Shown piece after piece: positions 35,278 to 45,065 of a DNA stretch of 64,000 nucleotides (the stretch's first letter is position 1; each line of letters begins with the position of its first letter). Origin of the DNA: Chitinophaga sp. HK235 (GTDB lineage: Bacteria; Bacteroidota; Bacteroidia; Chitinophagales; Chitinophagaceae); contig NZ_CP073766.1 in assembly GCF_018255755.1 (NCBI RefSeq), positions 6,074,501-6,138,500 on the forward strand. Direction: 5' to 3'. Both the position numbers and the translations under genes were made by a program. The notes below the pieces were generated by a model that made no database searches, was not told where the DNA came from, and was given only the letters and a program-made list of their open reading frames with translations.

Positions 35278-36315
35278 TTACCGTTGAGAAAGTAGCCAGG
35301 TACGCCAGTCTTCAGCCACCTTGTCCCAGTTGAAGATATCATAATCAGGCTCACCATTGGATTTCAGCGGGAAGTAGTTATGTTCTGTGCCGATATATTC
35401 TTTAAATGTGAAGTTGGTTTTATGCTGACGGATGATCTCTGTATGAAAAAGATCGATGTAAGGCACTCCTGCATCACGGGTACCGAAAGTAACCAGGACC
35501 GGGATCTTCAGCCGGTTAAGGTAACGGGCCGGGGGGATAGAGAAGTCGTTGGTCACTTTATAGGAATCGCCAAATGAGCTGTTCATATCCTGTGGATCTG
35601 CCGATATTTTTTCCCAACGGGCGAAAGCGGCGCGTACTCCACTGCTGCTGTCTGTTTCGTGTGTCCGTTCCCGTGTGATCATGGTTAACATACGGCCTTG
35701 CGGATTTCCGCCGGAGTAGATAAGATGAGTTACCCGTGGAAATACGGAAGCTATTTTGGCCGCGATGGTACTTCCTTCGGAATGGCCGGCCACTACCAGC
35801 TGGTTCTGTGATATCCAGGGCTGTCGTTGCAGGAAACGGATCACGGCGATGTTTCTGTTGACATAATAATCCAGGTAATATCTTTCCAGGTATTGTTTGG
35901 GAAACTGGCCGGTGCTGTCGCTGTAAGTGAAGTCGGGGTTGAGGTTTTTCTGATCTGCTACCAGCGGGACATATGCCTTGCTGATGATGGCCAGGTGATA
36001 ATGTTGAGCCAGGCTGTCGGGGTTAAACACAAAAACATTACCGATTGACTCCCGGCCGTTGTCATCATAACGGATGACCAGTGGTTGCGGCAGGCTGCCC
36101 TGGCAAAACAGGAAGAGTGGTTTGGGTACCTGTTCATCTCCTTTCTTTGATCTTATCAGGATATCTACCGTATCTCCCTTAAAAACAGTCTGCAGATGGC
36201 GATAACCGTATACATCAGGCAGCGACTGGGAATACAGTTGCCTGGCTGCAAGCAGGAAACAGCAGAGCAGGATGAATTTTGTATTCACTTGATAAGTATA
36301 ATTGGTGCATAACAA
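35278..36315 (-). CDS. exported alpha/beta hydrolase
   Basis: A 345-residue exported hydrolase of unknown substrate. A signal-like N-terminus (FILLCCFLLAARQLYSQ, about 14-30) precedes the alpha/beta-hydrolase core. The nucleophile elbow is GHSEG with Ser179. The acid is probably Asp in VTFGTRDAGVPYID and the base His in GTEHNYFP, close to the C-terminus. The pattern resembles BAAT/prolyl-oligopeptidase-like esterases of Bacteroidota. It stands alone, with about 260 bp upstream free of genes. Confidence 0.8.
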   Translation of the reverse strand: MLCTNYTYQVNTKFILLCCFLLAARQLYSQSLPDVYGYRHLQTVFKGDTVDILIRSKKGDEQVPKPLFLFCQGSLPQPLVIRYDDNGRESIGNVFVFNPDSLAQHYHLAIISKAYVPLVADQKNLNPDFTYSDSTGQFPKQYLERYYLDYYVNRNIAVIRFLQRQPWISQNQLVVAGHSEGSTIAAKIASVFPRVTHLIYSGGNPQGRMLTMITRERTHETDSSSGVRAAFARWEKISADPQDMNSSFGDSYKVTNDFSIPPARYLNRLKIPVLVTFGTRDAGVPYIDLFHTEIIRQHKTNFTFKEYIGTEHNYFPLKSNGEPDYDIFNWDKVAEDWRTWLLSQR

Positions 36316-36579
36316 TATACTTCAAATATGCGTTACCGTTATATTCTTTCCTGCACTCCTTATGGATGACGGGCCGGCCAGGAATAGCCAGCCTTTCTCC
36401 AATACGAAATTATTGCTCGTTGTAACAGATACATGCTAATAAGGACTACAAATAGCATGGTATCTGGTATGAAGATACCATAGCTGCCATGGGCAGTTTT
36501 ATTTAATCCGAAAAAAAATTTACGCAATCAGGAATATCTTAAATGATTATATTTAAAGTAGTTAATCTACCTGGTACAC

Positions 36580-36987
36580 ATGGAAGCCCATCGTTTAAAA
36601 AGCATGGTTTTAAGCGCTGCGTTTGCTGCAATGATTAGCAGCGGCGTGGTTTCGCTGTTATGGCTCGAGACTGTTGAATTATCAGAGACTGCAAGAAATA
36701 GTGATATGTATGGACTGGGACATGTGTTGGTTGTTTTCTGTGTGATCTGTATGGCTATGGCTACAACCACTATTTTCCTGAATAAACTGGCTGTTGTCAG
36801 AAACAATCTTCTTTTGTCCCTGTTATCTTTCTTTCTGGCTCCCTTGCTGGTCGCACTTTGTTTTGGTATGACAGTCTTCGATAAGCAGGAGATAGATCTC
36901 TTTTTTGTGATGGTGGCTTCTTTCGGGCTACCGATGGCTTTTTATTTTGCACGGTACCGGAAAATGCTGGATGGCCAGGAAGCATGA
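36580..36987 (+). CDS. hypothetical four-helix membrane protein
   Basis: A 135-residue protein with four predicted membrane helices: about 10-28, 45-66, 74-96 and 103-124, with short loops and a basic C-terminal end (ARYRKMLDGQEA). No recognisable motif. It is convergent with the macro-domain gene, with 4 bp between the stop codons. Function unknown. Confidence 0.6.
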   Translation: MEAHRLKSMVLSAAFAAMISSGVVSLLWLETVELSETARNSDMYGLGHVLVVFCVICMAMATTTIFLNKLAVVRNNLLLSLLSFFLAPLLVALCFGMTVFDKQEIDLFFVMVASFGLPMAFYFARYRKMLDGQEA

Positions 36988-36991
36988 GGAT

Positions 36992-37591
36992 TTAGTGTGT
37001 CCAGATCATCCCCTGAGGGTTAAGGTTCCAGTGATATTTTTGTGCTTCACCAAAGTTGTTAAAGTCCTGTTTTTTACCCAATACAATTTCCTGATAAGCA
37101 AAATGCATCTGCCTGGCGCAGATAATAGGCTGCATCCTGCCTACGCCTGTACAAAGGCCGGGAATGGCTACGGATTCAATGTCAGGATGTTTGTTGGCAT
37201 GCAATAGTATAGCCTTCATAGCCAGATAGGCGTTGATAGACGTATCAATGTTAAAGTTGGTGGGGATACGCATGGTAGGAGCAGAGATGAGAAAAGGAAT
37301 TTCCGGGTCTCCTGTTTCCAGTGTAAGTGCGCTGCCGATCAGCAATTCGCCTTCCGGTAAGTTTTTAATTATTTGCTGCAGTTTCTTCTCCAGATCCCAG
37401 CCCAGCCGCTCAGATAAAGCATGGTCCAGTGAGCCATCCATAAAACCAAAGGAATTAGCCGGACTGACAATCGCATCGGCTTTTATCCGCGTGATATCTC
37501 CTTCGATAATTGTTACATCTGCGGCCTCTGTAAAAAATTCCTGCCAGGCCTGGATGAGTTTGGGATTGGTGTCAACAAGTAAATATTTCAT
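36992..37591 (-). CDS. macro-domain protein (ADP-ribose binding/hydrolysis)
   Basis: A 199-residue cytoplasmic macro domain. The ADP-ribose-binding pattern is visible: VTIIEGDITRIKADAIVSPANSFGFMDGSLDHALSERLG (about 26-64) with the Asn of PAN and the GxxDG-like loop, and VAIPGLCTGVGRMQP (about 141-155), the phosphate-binding loop. Such domains bind or remove ADP-ribose from proteins, nucleic acids or O-acetyl-ADP-ribose. No ADP-ribosyltransferase gene lies nearby. It is 21 bp downstream of chaA, same strand, possibly co-transcribed. Confidence 0.88.
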   Translation of the reverse strand: MKYLLVDTNPKLIQAWQEFFTEAADVTIIEGDITRIKADAIVSPANSFGFMDGSLDHALSERLGWDLEKKLQQIIKNLPEGELLIGSALTLETGDPEIPFLISAPTMRIPTNFNIDTSINAYLAMKAILLHANKHPDIESVAIPGLCTGVGRMQPIICARQMHFAYQEIVLGKKQDFNNFGEAQKYHWNLNPQGMIWTH

Positions 37592-37612
37592 AGCGAAGGC
37601 AAGGTACGTTTT

Positions 37613-38710
37613 TTAAGGCACTATCGTAGTAAACAGATAGGTAGCCAGTATCACCAGTAAGATAACGCCTTGCAGCATATTGGTACGTCCTGCATTAAAG
37701 GAGATGCTGATGGTGAACAATGATAATACCAGGAGCAGGGTGGATTTTGTATCGATGCCCAGTGTAACGCTGAAGCCTGAGATGACAGTGACGATGGCCA
37801 CCGCCGGGATAGTCAGTCCGATACTTGCGAGTGCAGAACCCAGTGCAAGGTTCAGACTGGTCTGCAACCTGTTGCGGCGGGCAGCTCTGATGGCGGCCAG
37901 TCCTTCGGGTAACAGGATCACGGCTGCAATGATAATACCCACCAGACTTTTGGGAGCACCCAGATTAACCACCATTGTTTCAATCACCGGAGAAAGCTTT
38001 TTGGATAACAATACCACCAATGCCAGGGATATAAGCAGAAACCCCATACTGATGGCAGTGGTCAGGTTATCGGGAGGAGCGGAGTGGGATTCCTGCTCAT
38101 CTTCCGGAAGAAAATAATCCCGGTGTCTTCCTGTCTGCACAGACACAAATCCTCCGTACAATACCAGCGATATGATTGCTACAAACAGCAGCTGACTGGA
38201 AGAATATACCGGGCCAGGTGTAGTGGTGGTATAGTTGGGCAACACCAGGGTCAGAATGGAAATAGCGGTAAGGGTAGACAGTGCTGCATTGGTACCTTGT
38301 TTGATAAACACCTGTTCCTTGTAGCGATAACCACCCAGCAGTAAACACAGGCCTATGATGCCGGTCAGTAATATCATGATCGCTGCAAATACTGTGTCTC
38401 TGGCAAGTGTAGATCCCTGGGCTCCTTCACTCAGCATTAGAGAAACAATCAATGAAACTTCAATGACGGTGATGGCCAGCGCGAGAATCAGGGTACCATA
38501 AGGTTCTCCTACCTTATGTGCCACCACTTCGGCGTGGTGCACTGCCGACAATACAATGCTGATCAGTGATACAGCCTTTAACAGAGATAAAACAGGACTG
38601 TTTGCACTTCCGGTCAGCTCAAGTATTGCCAGGCCAACTAAAGGGCTTATAAGGCTCCATAGGGGCAAGGCTATCTTCCATTGTCTGTATAGAAAGTGTT
38701 TGTATGGCAT
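37613..38710 (-). CDS. chaA: calcium/sodium:proton antiporter ChaA-like
   Basis: A 365-residue inner-membrane cation/proton antiporter of the CaCA superfamily. About 11 hydrophobic helices are visible. The two conserved alpha-repeats are present: LSAVHHAEVVAHKVGEPYGTLILALAITVIEVSLIVSLM (about 57-95) and VGIIIAAVILLPEGLAAIRAARRNRLQTSLNLALGSALASIGLTIP (about 256-301), each with the acidic residues that carry the ions. An acidic cytoplasmic loop (LPEDEQESH) separates them. The length agrees with E. coli ChaA (366 residues). It moves Ca2+, Na+ or K+ out in exchange for protons. Confidence 0.92.
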   Translation of the reverse strand: MPYKHFLYRQWKIALPLWSLISPLVGLAILELTGSANSPVLSLLKAVSLISIVLSAVHHAEVVAHKVGEPYGTLILALAITVIEVSLIVSLMLSEGAQGSTLARDTVFAAIMILLTGIIGLCLLLGGYRYKEQVFIKQGTNAALSTLTAISILTLVLPNYTTTTPGPVYSSSQLLFVAIISLVLYGGFVSVQTGRHRDYFLPEDEQESHSAPPDNLTTAISMGFLLISLALVVLLSKKLSPVIETMVVNLGAPKSLVGIIIAAVILLPEGLAAIRAARRNRLQTSLNLALGSALASIGLTIPAVAIVTVISGFSVTLGIDTKSTLLLVLSLFTISISFNAGRTNMLQGVILLVILATYLFTTIVP

Positions 38711-38762
38711 ATACGTAATTACAAAAAAATAATTAATTGGTTCATTTAAAATTTACAGACGG

Positions 38763-38954
38763 TTGATTAACTTACGGGGAACTGATCGTTTCCTCCATGA
38801 TGTTATTGTGCTATACTTTCTTTTTATGGCATTCCGCAATGATTTTGGGAAACAACGTTTCGGGGAGATAGATGTTGAACGAATCAATGTCATTGAAAAA
38901 GATGGCACTTTAAAATTGGTTGTGGAGCCAGTAAAAAGGAAGACGCAGGAATGA
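38763..38954 (+). pseudogene. short remnant of a conserved hypothetical protein
   Basis: The 63-codon frame ends in QRFGEIDVERINVIEKDGTL and KLVVEP, which resembles the opening strand motif of a widespread conserved hypothetical family (F.EI.V.RIN.VE.DGTLR.VI). The family normally continues for over 100 residues; here a stop follows at once. I read this as a decayed fragment. An inverted repeat (ATACGACTCTGG at 38958-38969 with CCAGAGTTAATCGTAT at 38995-39010) lies just downstream. Confidence 0.35.
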
Positions 38955-39094
38955 TCTATACGACTCTGGGACCGGCCAGATGATTACTCCATCTCCAGAG
39001 TTAATCGTATAGTCGATTCCGTTAAATCAATCAAAAGAGAGAAAGGTGTAGGAGAAGTCATCAGGAGCATTAGCTTCATCCAATAAATCAGCGG

Positions 39095-39601
39095 TTAAAA
39101 AAAACATCTCAGCATTTTTCTCAGCACCTTCAAACTCCCCGATACCCGCTTCTCCAGCGTGCTCACGGGTACTCCCAGCAGTTGCGATGCTTCCTGATAC
39201 GATCTTTCTTCTTCGCGGATGAGATTAAAAGCTACTCTTTTTTCGGGAGATAGTTCCTGCATGATTTTTTGCAGACGGTTTTGTGTTTCCTTGAGTTGGT
39301 ATTGCTGGTCGGGGTTCAGCAGACCGGGCTGGTTGCCTGCATCTTCAGGAAGCTCCATCATCGTAAGTGCAGCGCGGATTTTTTTGCGGTGATATACTTT
39401 TACCTGATTATAGGCGATGCCGAAGACATAATTGACAGGGTCCTGTAATCCTTCCCATTTTTTCCACAGTTCAAGATAACATTCCTGCACCAGGTCTTCC
39501 ACCTGATACTCGTCAGTGGTCAGTTTCCGGAAGATCCGGTACAAACCATCCCGGGTAGTTTCAAATACCTGTAAGAATGCAACTTCGTCGTTCCTGGACA
39601 T
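39095..39601 (-). CDS. ECF sigma-70 factor, cassette B
   Basis: A 168-residue ECF sigma factor, paralogous in position to the one at 33665-34222. Region 2 reads LYRIFRKLTTDEYQVEDLVQECYLELWKKWEGLQDPVNYVFGIAYNQVKVYHRKK (about 20-76). Region 4 reads LSPEKRVAFNLIREEERSYQEASQLLGVPVSTLEKRVSGSLKVLRKML (about 117-165). It is divergent from its FecR gene at 39732 (130-bp gap), as in cassette A. Confidence 0.94.
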   Translation of the reverse strand: MSRNDEVAFLQVFETTRDGLYRIFRKLTTDEYQVEDLVQECYLELWKKWEGLQDPVNYVFGIAYNQVKVYHRKKIRAALTMMELPEDAGNQPGLLNPDQQYQLKETQNRLQKIMQELSPEKRVAFNLIREEERSYQEASQLLGVPVSTLEKRVSGSLKVLRKMLRCFF

Positions 39602-39621
39602 AGATAGGCGGATAACGATTA

Positions 39622-39629
39622 CAAAGCTA
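39622..39629 (-). promoter_or_regulatory. -7 element TAGCTTTG before ECF sigma gene (cassette B)
   Basis: On the minus strand TAGCTTTGTAATCG fits TANNTTTG and ends 20 bp before the sigma start. It resembles the TATCTTTGTAATAC box before the cassette A sigma gene. No -33 box at standard spacing. Confidence 0.45.
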
Positions 39630-39731
39630 TAGTTATTCCTGTATGGCCATAGTCTGTTAACAATAAGTTCACATTAGACATTGGCGGAAAAGATCCTGTA
39701 ATGACAGTTTAATGGAAAGAAAAGGATCAGC

Positions 39732-40712
39732 ATGCAATTGCCTGTAATGATTTGGGAGAAATACCTGGCCGACACCGCTTCCCGGGAAGAGCTGGAAATA
39801 CTGGACACCTGGCTGCAGGAAGCTGCCAATGAGGAACTTGCTGCCCTTATGCAGAACAATCCGGCGGAAAAAATGAAGATGCCAACGGAAATGGCTACAC
39901 GTTTACGTGCCCGGCTGCAGCAATTACCTTCAACAGGCAAACGATTACATGCTATACGTAAATCAGCTATATGGTGGGCAGCCGCTTCGATATTAATTGC
40001 AGGCCTTACCGGCCTGTTTTATATGCTGAATCACCGGCAAATGGCCTCTCCATCACAGCTGGCTGCAGTGCAATGGGATAGCATCAGCAATACATCAGCA
40101 CATGCCCAAATGCTTACACTGCCCGATCAGACAAGGATCTGGCTCAACAAACAAGCAGTATTATATATCCGAAAAGATTATAGTAAACACCGCGAAGTTC
40201 GGTTGCAGGGTGAAGGTTACTTTGATGTAGCTCCCGATGAAGCGCATCCATTCAGGGTTACAGCCGGTAAAGTGCAGACATTGGTATTGGGTACAGCCTT
40301 CAATATTGACAATACACCTGGCCAGTCAGCAGTATATATCAGTCTGGTAAAAGGTAGTGTAAAAGTACAACCACAATCCGGCGATACAGCTGCTGTAGTC
40401 CTGCAGCCCGGAGAGACTGTCAAAGCTGATTATCACGGAAACCATTTGAGTAAAACCAGCGTCACAGATGTATCCGGCTGGGTGAAAGGACAGCTGGTAT
40501 TCAACCAGCTTCCGCTGTCGGAAGCCCTGCCTAAACTGGCAGCTTATTATGGCATCCGCATAGAAGCTGATCCCGCTCTGTTACGCAATAAGACGGTGAC
40601 GGCAGTATATCGGCAAAACGAAACCTGGCAACAGGTTTTACACCATTTGTTATTCATTTATCAGTTGTCATATGAAGTAGGGCCTGACCAGGAAATCGTC
40701 ATACACTCCTGA
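39732..40712 (+). CDS. FecR-family anti-sigma factor, cassette B
   Basis: A 326-residue inner-membrane anti-sigma factor. The cytoplasmic part (about 1-74) begins VMIWEKYLADTASREELEILDTWL. One membrane helix lies at about 77-98 (IWWAAASILIAGLTGLFYML). The periplasmic FecR domain includes MLTLPDQTRIWLNKQAVLYI and GEGYFDVAPDEAHPFRVTAGKVQTLVLGTAFNI. The C-terminal DUF4974 part includes LPLSEALPKLAAYYGIRIEADP. It precedes the STN receptor by 57 bp. Same architecture as the cassette A FecR. Confidence 0.95.
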   Translation: MQLPVMIWEKYLADTASREELEILDTWLQEAANEELAALMQNNPAEKMKMPTEMATRLRARLQQLPSTGKRLHAIRKSAIWWAAASILIAGLTGLFYMLNHRQMASPSQLAAVQWDSISNTSAHAQMLTLPDQTRIWLNKQAVLYIRKDYSKHREVRLQGEGYFDVAPDEAHPFRVTAGKVQTLVLGTAFNIDNTPGQSAVYISLVKGSVKVQPQSGDTAAVVLQPGETVKADYHGNHLSKTSVTDVSGWVKGQLVFNQLPLSEALPKLAAYYGIRIEADPALLRNKTVTAVYRQNETWQQVLHHLLFIYQLSYEVGPDQEIVIHS

Positions 40713-40769
40713 ATGATGCCCGCCAAACAATTACAGGCTATCAGCTAAAAGACTCAAACAAAACACACA

Positions 40770-43700
40770 ATGATGAAAGTATCTTCCGGATGGAAGCGGC
40801 TCCGCTCCATCTGCCAGCAACTATTGCTGTTGCTATTGCTATGCCTGGCCGGTAACAGGCTTCCGGCCCAGGTATCCCGTCTTGCAGGTAATGTGACCCT
40901 GCAGATGGATAAGGCCAGCGTGGCCGACGTGATCGCCAGCCTGCAAAAACAAACCGGCTATGTTTTCTCCTACGATAAGAACAGGCTGTCTGCTATTATG
41001 GTACGCGATATCCACTGGCAGCAGATTCCGCTGGGAAAAGCGCTGACAGCATTACAGGAAAAAGCAGGACTTGAATACACGATGCTTGATAATAATATAG
41101 CCGTTGCCGTTAGAAAGTCCGGTCACCAGCCGGAAAGTATACAGCCGGCGGGTAACGGTGCCATCAAAGGCCGTATCGTGGATTTTGAAACTTCACAGCC
41201 ACTTCCCGGTGCTACTGTCAGTATCCCGGAAGCTGCACAAACAGTGATATCCGACGAAAAAGGATATTACCATTTCAAAAAAGTACCGGCAGGTAAATAT
41301 ACCCTGGTAATCACCTATACCGGTTACCAGAAAAAGACCATGCAGGAACTGCGCCTGCAGGCAGACCGGGAGATGATAGCTGATGTGAAAATGCAGGCAG
41401 GTAAAACCCTGGAAGAAGTGGTGATACAATCGGGGGTTCGTAAGGTAAAAGCGGTGACACATTCTACAGAAAGAGAATTGCTGAATGAGCTGCGAGGCGC
41501 TACAGGCGTGGTATCCGGTATCTCCAGTGAACTGATCAACCGGACCGCTGACCGTAATGCCGCAGAAGTGGTAAAGCGTATTTCCGGGGTAACGGTGGTG
41601 GATAATCGTTTTATTGTAGTAAGAGGGATGAACGAACGTTACAATATCACTTATCTGAATGATAATATCGCTCCTTCTACAGAAATGTATAGCAAGGCCT
41701 TTGCCTATGACCTGCTGCCCAGCAGTATCATCGACAAGATCCTGGTGTTTAAATCACCCCGTCCTGATCTGAACGGAGAATTTGCCGGTGCTGCCGTGAA
41801 AGTATATACGAAAAATGCTGTGCCGGTAAAACATATTGATGTGGGCATCCAGCTGGCACACCGTCCGGGTTCCACTATGACGGACATCGACAGCTATCGC
41901 GGCGGAAAAATGGACTGGCTGGGTATAGACGATGGTACCCGTAAAATGCCGAACATTGCACCTACTTACTTCCAGTCGGGCAAGGATACCAGGCACCTGT
42001 CCCAGGCTGATATCCTGCGTGAATTCTCTCCTGTGCTGTCAACGCAACGTACGACCAGTACTCCTGACATGCAGGTGTTTTTTAACTATTACAATGCCTT
42101 TCATCTGGGTAAGGCCTGGTTGTATAACCTGAGCTCCGTTACCTATACGAAAGAAACCACCGGTTTTGATGTGTACCGGCAAACTGGTAATACAGATGCC
42201 TACATGACCGCAGACGTAGATTTGAACCTGGGTGTGAATAACCAGCGGATCCGGTCAAAACAAAGCACCGAAACAGGTAAGATCAACGTGCTGGAAAACT
42301 TCACGCTGAAAATGAATCCCCGTCATACCCTGCAATTCAAAAACTTCTTTGTAAATGATGGCCGCAGGTTTACCAGTATCAATGATATTGAGCAAAATGT
42401 GACACCACGGATAGATTCCATATACAGCAACACCCGGTCAAAAAATATCATTCTCTCTTTCCAGCAACGTATCCTGTATTCCGGCAACCTTGGCGGCACA
42501 CATGACTGGGGCAATACACACAAACAACGCCTGGAATGGAACCTGGGATATACTTATGACCAGCAGAATGTTCCTGACCAGCGTATCAGCCGTTTTATGA
42601 CTTCATCTGCTCAGCGTCCTGCTGATGCATCGGGGTTGGCCTATACGGTACGCGGTTCCAACAATGGAGATGCTGATGCTTTCCTGGGTATGGTTTCCAG
42701 GCTTTATGTAAAGAACAATGAAGATGTATACAATGGTGCACTTGATTATACCTTCCACGCTTCCAAACAGTGGGAGTTGAAAGCAGGTACCTACCAGTCA
42801 TTCAAACGCAGGAACGTAAGCAGGCGTTTTTTCCGTGTAAACAGGGGCGGGCTGGGACCGAATGAAACCAGCATACCTGGTAATGAAGGCGCCTCCAGTG
42901 GCTGGCCGCAGGGGTATGGTCTGAGTAACCCCTCCCTGATCTACTTCCATCTGCAGGACCTCGACCGGGTATGGAGCACCGATTATTTCCAGGAGAACAA
43001 GAGCGGCCTGGAACTGTACGACGCCACTTCTCCCGTGGATAAATATGTAGCAAGCGAACAGTATAACGCTTTCTATGGCATGGGATCTTGGAAAACACCC
43101 GATGAAAAACTGACGCTGAACGGTGGTGTGCGTGTGGAATATGACCGGCAAAAGCTGACTGGTGCTACCGCGCCCGATAACGGTTCGCTCCATACTGTAT
43201 TTGTTGATCATCCCAAAACATCCATCCTGCCCTCCGTGAATTTCAGTTATCGTCCGACTAATACTTTCGTAGTCCGTACCGGATGGGGGCGTACGGTGAA
43301 CAGACCAGAGTTTCGTGAGTTAACACCTTACAACGATTTCGATTTTATGAACAATGAGCGGGTCGTTGGTAGTCAGCAGGTAGTGACCGCGACCATAGAC
43401 AATTATGATCTGCGTCTGGAATATTACCCACATAACGCAGAACAGAATGAGGTATTCAGTGTGGGTGGGTTCTACAAATACCTGCAGGATCCCATAGAGC
43501 GTATGCGCGAGGAAAAGAGCGGTTATGCAGATGGTTATGGCTTTACCGCGATCAGTTTCGCCAATGCAAAGGAAGCCAGGGTGTATGGCCTGGAAGCTGA
43601 GATCAAGAAAAGTCTGGCTTTCTTAGGGGGCGGTTTCTTCAAGCGCCTGAGCATCGCATTAAACGGTACATGGGTGAAAAGTTCCACCCAGCGTTTAATT

Positions 43701-44198
43701 ACAAATCACTATGCCCCTGGTGTAGGCAGGGATACCTTGCTGATATCCGGCAGAGCTTTGCAAGGGCAGTCGCCTTATGTACTCAACGCAGGACTTTTCT
43801 ATGAACATCCAGGTACCGGTACCAAGATCGGTGTTACCTATAACATAAACGGCCCTGTGATCTATGCCAAATCGATTGCCAGCAAGGATGTATTATTTTC
43901 CAGGCAGGACACACTCGTCTTTAACAGTACACGCCCTGACATGGTGCAATTACCGATGCATCTGCTGGACCTGTCCATTACCCAGCGTATTGTAAAATCG
44001 CTGAAAGTAAAGTTCAGTATACAGAATCTGCTGGACCAGGCTTACCGTATCGTGGAAGATAAAGACTACAATCAGCGATATAACAAAGAATATCCCGTAC
44101 TGAACGGCAAGGGAGAGACCTACTACGAAGGAGATAATATCTATACCCGGTATAAGCCCGGCCGCTATTTCCAGCTAGGCTTCACCTATGCTTTCTAA
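40770..44198 (+). CDS. STN-domain TonB-dependent receptor, cassette B
   Basis: An 1142-residue paralogue of the receptor at 29111-32506. The signal peptide (about 1-34, ending RLPAQ) is followed by the STN domain (about 40-115, VTLQMDKASVADVIASLQKQ) and a carboxypeptidase-like domain (AIKGRIVDFETSQPLPGATV, about 128-210). The plug has GATGVVSGISSELINRTADR, ISGVTVVDNRFIVVRGMNERY and IAPSTEMYSKAFAYDLLPSS; the barrel ends YFQLGFTYAF with terminal Phe. It signals through FecR/sigma of cassette B and imports an unknown ligand. The similarity to cassette A runs over the whole length, but with many substitutions, so the duplication is old. Confidence 0.92.
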   Translation: MMKVSSGWKRLRSICQQLLLLLLLCLAGNRLPAQVSRLAGNVTLQMDKASVADVIASLQKQTGYVFSYDKNRLSAIMVRDIHWQQIPLGKALTALQEKAGLEYTMLDNNIAVAVRKSGHQPESIQPAGNGAIKGRIVDFETSQPLPGATVSIPEAAQTVISDEKGYYHFKKVPAGKYTLVITYTGYQKKTMQELRLQADREMIADVKMQAGKTLEEVVIQSGVRKVKAVTHSTERELLNELRGATGVVSGISSELINRTADRNAAEVVKRISGVTVVDNRFIVVRGMNERYNITYLNDNIAPSTEMYSKAFAYDLLPSSIIDKILVFKSPRPDLNGEFAGAAVKVYTKNAVPVKHIDVGIQLAHRPGSTMTDIDSYRGGKMDWLGIDDGTRKMPNIAPTYFQSGKDTRHLSQADILREFSPVLSTQRTTSTPDMQVFFNYYNAFHLGKAWLYNLSSVTYTKETTGFDVYRQTGNTDAYMTADVDLNLGVNNQRIRSKQSTETGKINVLENFTLKMNPRHTLQFKNFFVNDGRRFTSINDIEQNVTPRIDSIYSNTRSKNIILSFQQRILYSGNLGGTHDWGNTHKQRLEWNLGYTYDQQNVPDQRISRFMTSSAQRPADASGLAYTVRGSNNGDADAFLGMVSRLYVKNNEDVYNGALDYTFHASKQWELKAGTYQSFKRRNVSRRFFRVNRGGLGPNETSIPGNEGASSGWPQGYGLSNPSLIYFHLQDLDRVWSTDYFQENKSGLELYDATSPVDKYVASEQYNAFYGMGSWKTPDEKLTLNGGVRVEYDRQKLTGATAPDNGSLHTVFVDHPKTSILPSVNFSYRPTNTFVVRTGWGRTVNRPEFRELTPYNDFDFMNNERVVGSQQVVTATIDNYDLRLEYYPHNAEQNEVFSVGGFYKYLQDPIERMREEKSGYADGYGFTAISFANAKEARVYGLEAEIKKSLAFLGGGFFKRLSIALNGTWVKSSTQRLITNHYAPGVGRDTLLISGRALQGQSPYVLNAGLFYEHPGTGTKIGVTYNINGPVIYAKSIASKDVLFSRQDTLVFNSTRPDMVQLPMHLLDLSITQRIVKSLKVKFSIQNLLDQAYRIVEDKDYNQRYNKEYPVLNGKGETYYEGDNIYTRYKPGRYFQLGFTYAF

Positions 44199-44208
44199 AT
44201 AATCAAAA

Positions 44209-45036
44209 ATGGATCACATGCGTATCATTTACTCATACAAAAGACTAGCGGTAATAATAGGTCTGTTGTTAGCAGCAGCCTGCCGTCAGCAGGATAACGA
44301 CCTGCAACCGGAGGACGCGCAGATCGGCTTCTACAATGCCTCTGAATACATACGGTTACAGCTGAAGAACAACCCCAAAACAAACTATCTGTTTGTAGAT
44401 ACAAAGGACACGGTACCTTCGGACGCCATCCCCCGTTTTACCGGCAGTGATTATCTTAATCAGTTTCCCAACAAGTTCTACTATGTCAATCACCCGCAAC
44501 CATGGCTCAGTTACATACGGGTCATGCCAGGCTCTCATCAGCTTATTCTCCGCGATACCAGTATGAGCCGTACCCTGGTTATGGATACCGTGCTTTCCCG
44601 GCATGGAGAGCCTATGACCGTCTACTTTGCTGATGATAAAGGTAAATTTCGTACCTGGAAACTATCTGACCAGGTAAATACAAAAAGTGATTCCACTTAC
44701 CTGCGGGTGTTGAACCTCAGTCCGGATGCTGGTAAAGTATTCCTCACTATTAACGGTAAAGTACCTACGGGGTTTCCTGCTTCCCTGGATTATGGCGACG
44801 TGACCAGGTTTACAGGCAGAGCTGTTAGCGGCCCCGATACGCTGCGTGTCCGCCTTTATCAGCAGGCCGCGCCTGACGTGGACATCATTAGTACTACCCT
44901 GCTGACAACACCAGGTAGTGCTTACAATATAGTGTTGAGTGGCTCCCTGAATGGGCAGTCCTTCATCGATCCAGCAACCGGCCGTTCTCTCAGCTACGAT
45001 GCAAGACTGAAGCTGGCATTGACACAGGTCAAGTAA
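44209..45036 (+). CDS. DUF4397-like lipoprotein, cassette B
   Basis: A 275-residue lipoprotein (LLAAACRQQDND lipobox; start 44209 or the ATG at 44218). Ig-like strand motifs match the cassette A protein: IGFYNASEYIRL, WLSYIRVMPGSHQLILRDTSM, YLRVLNLSPDAGKVFLTING and GSAYNIVLSGSLNGQSFIDPATGRSL, the last matching PLTGARRP in cassette A. It starts 10 bp after the receptor stop, the same gap as in cassette A. Probably surface exposed and working with the receptor; function unknown. Confidence 0.7.
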   Translation: MDHMRIIYSYKRLAVIIGLLLAAACRQQDNDLQPEDAQIGFYNASEYIRLQLKNNPKTNYLFVDTKDTVPSDAIPRFTGSDYLNQFPNKFYYVNHPQPWLSYIRVMPGSHQLILRDTSMSRTLVMDTVLSRHGEPMTVYFADDKGKFRTWKLSDQVNTKSDSTYLRVLNLSPDAGKVFLTINGKVPTGFPASLDYGDVTRFTGRAVSGPDTLRVRLYQQAAPDVDIISTTLLTTPGSAYNIVLSGSLNGQSFIDPATGRSLSYDARLKLALTQVK

Positions 45037-45065
45037 AACCGTTCATCAACTTTTAAATCAATAGC

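Noticed and set aside
38958..39010. Inverted repeat near 39 kb as a terminator
   Set aside because: The arms differ by a 4-base insertion and no T run follows; noted only within the pseudogene entry.
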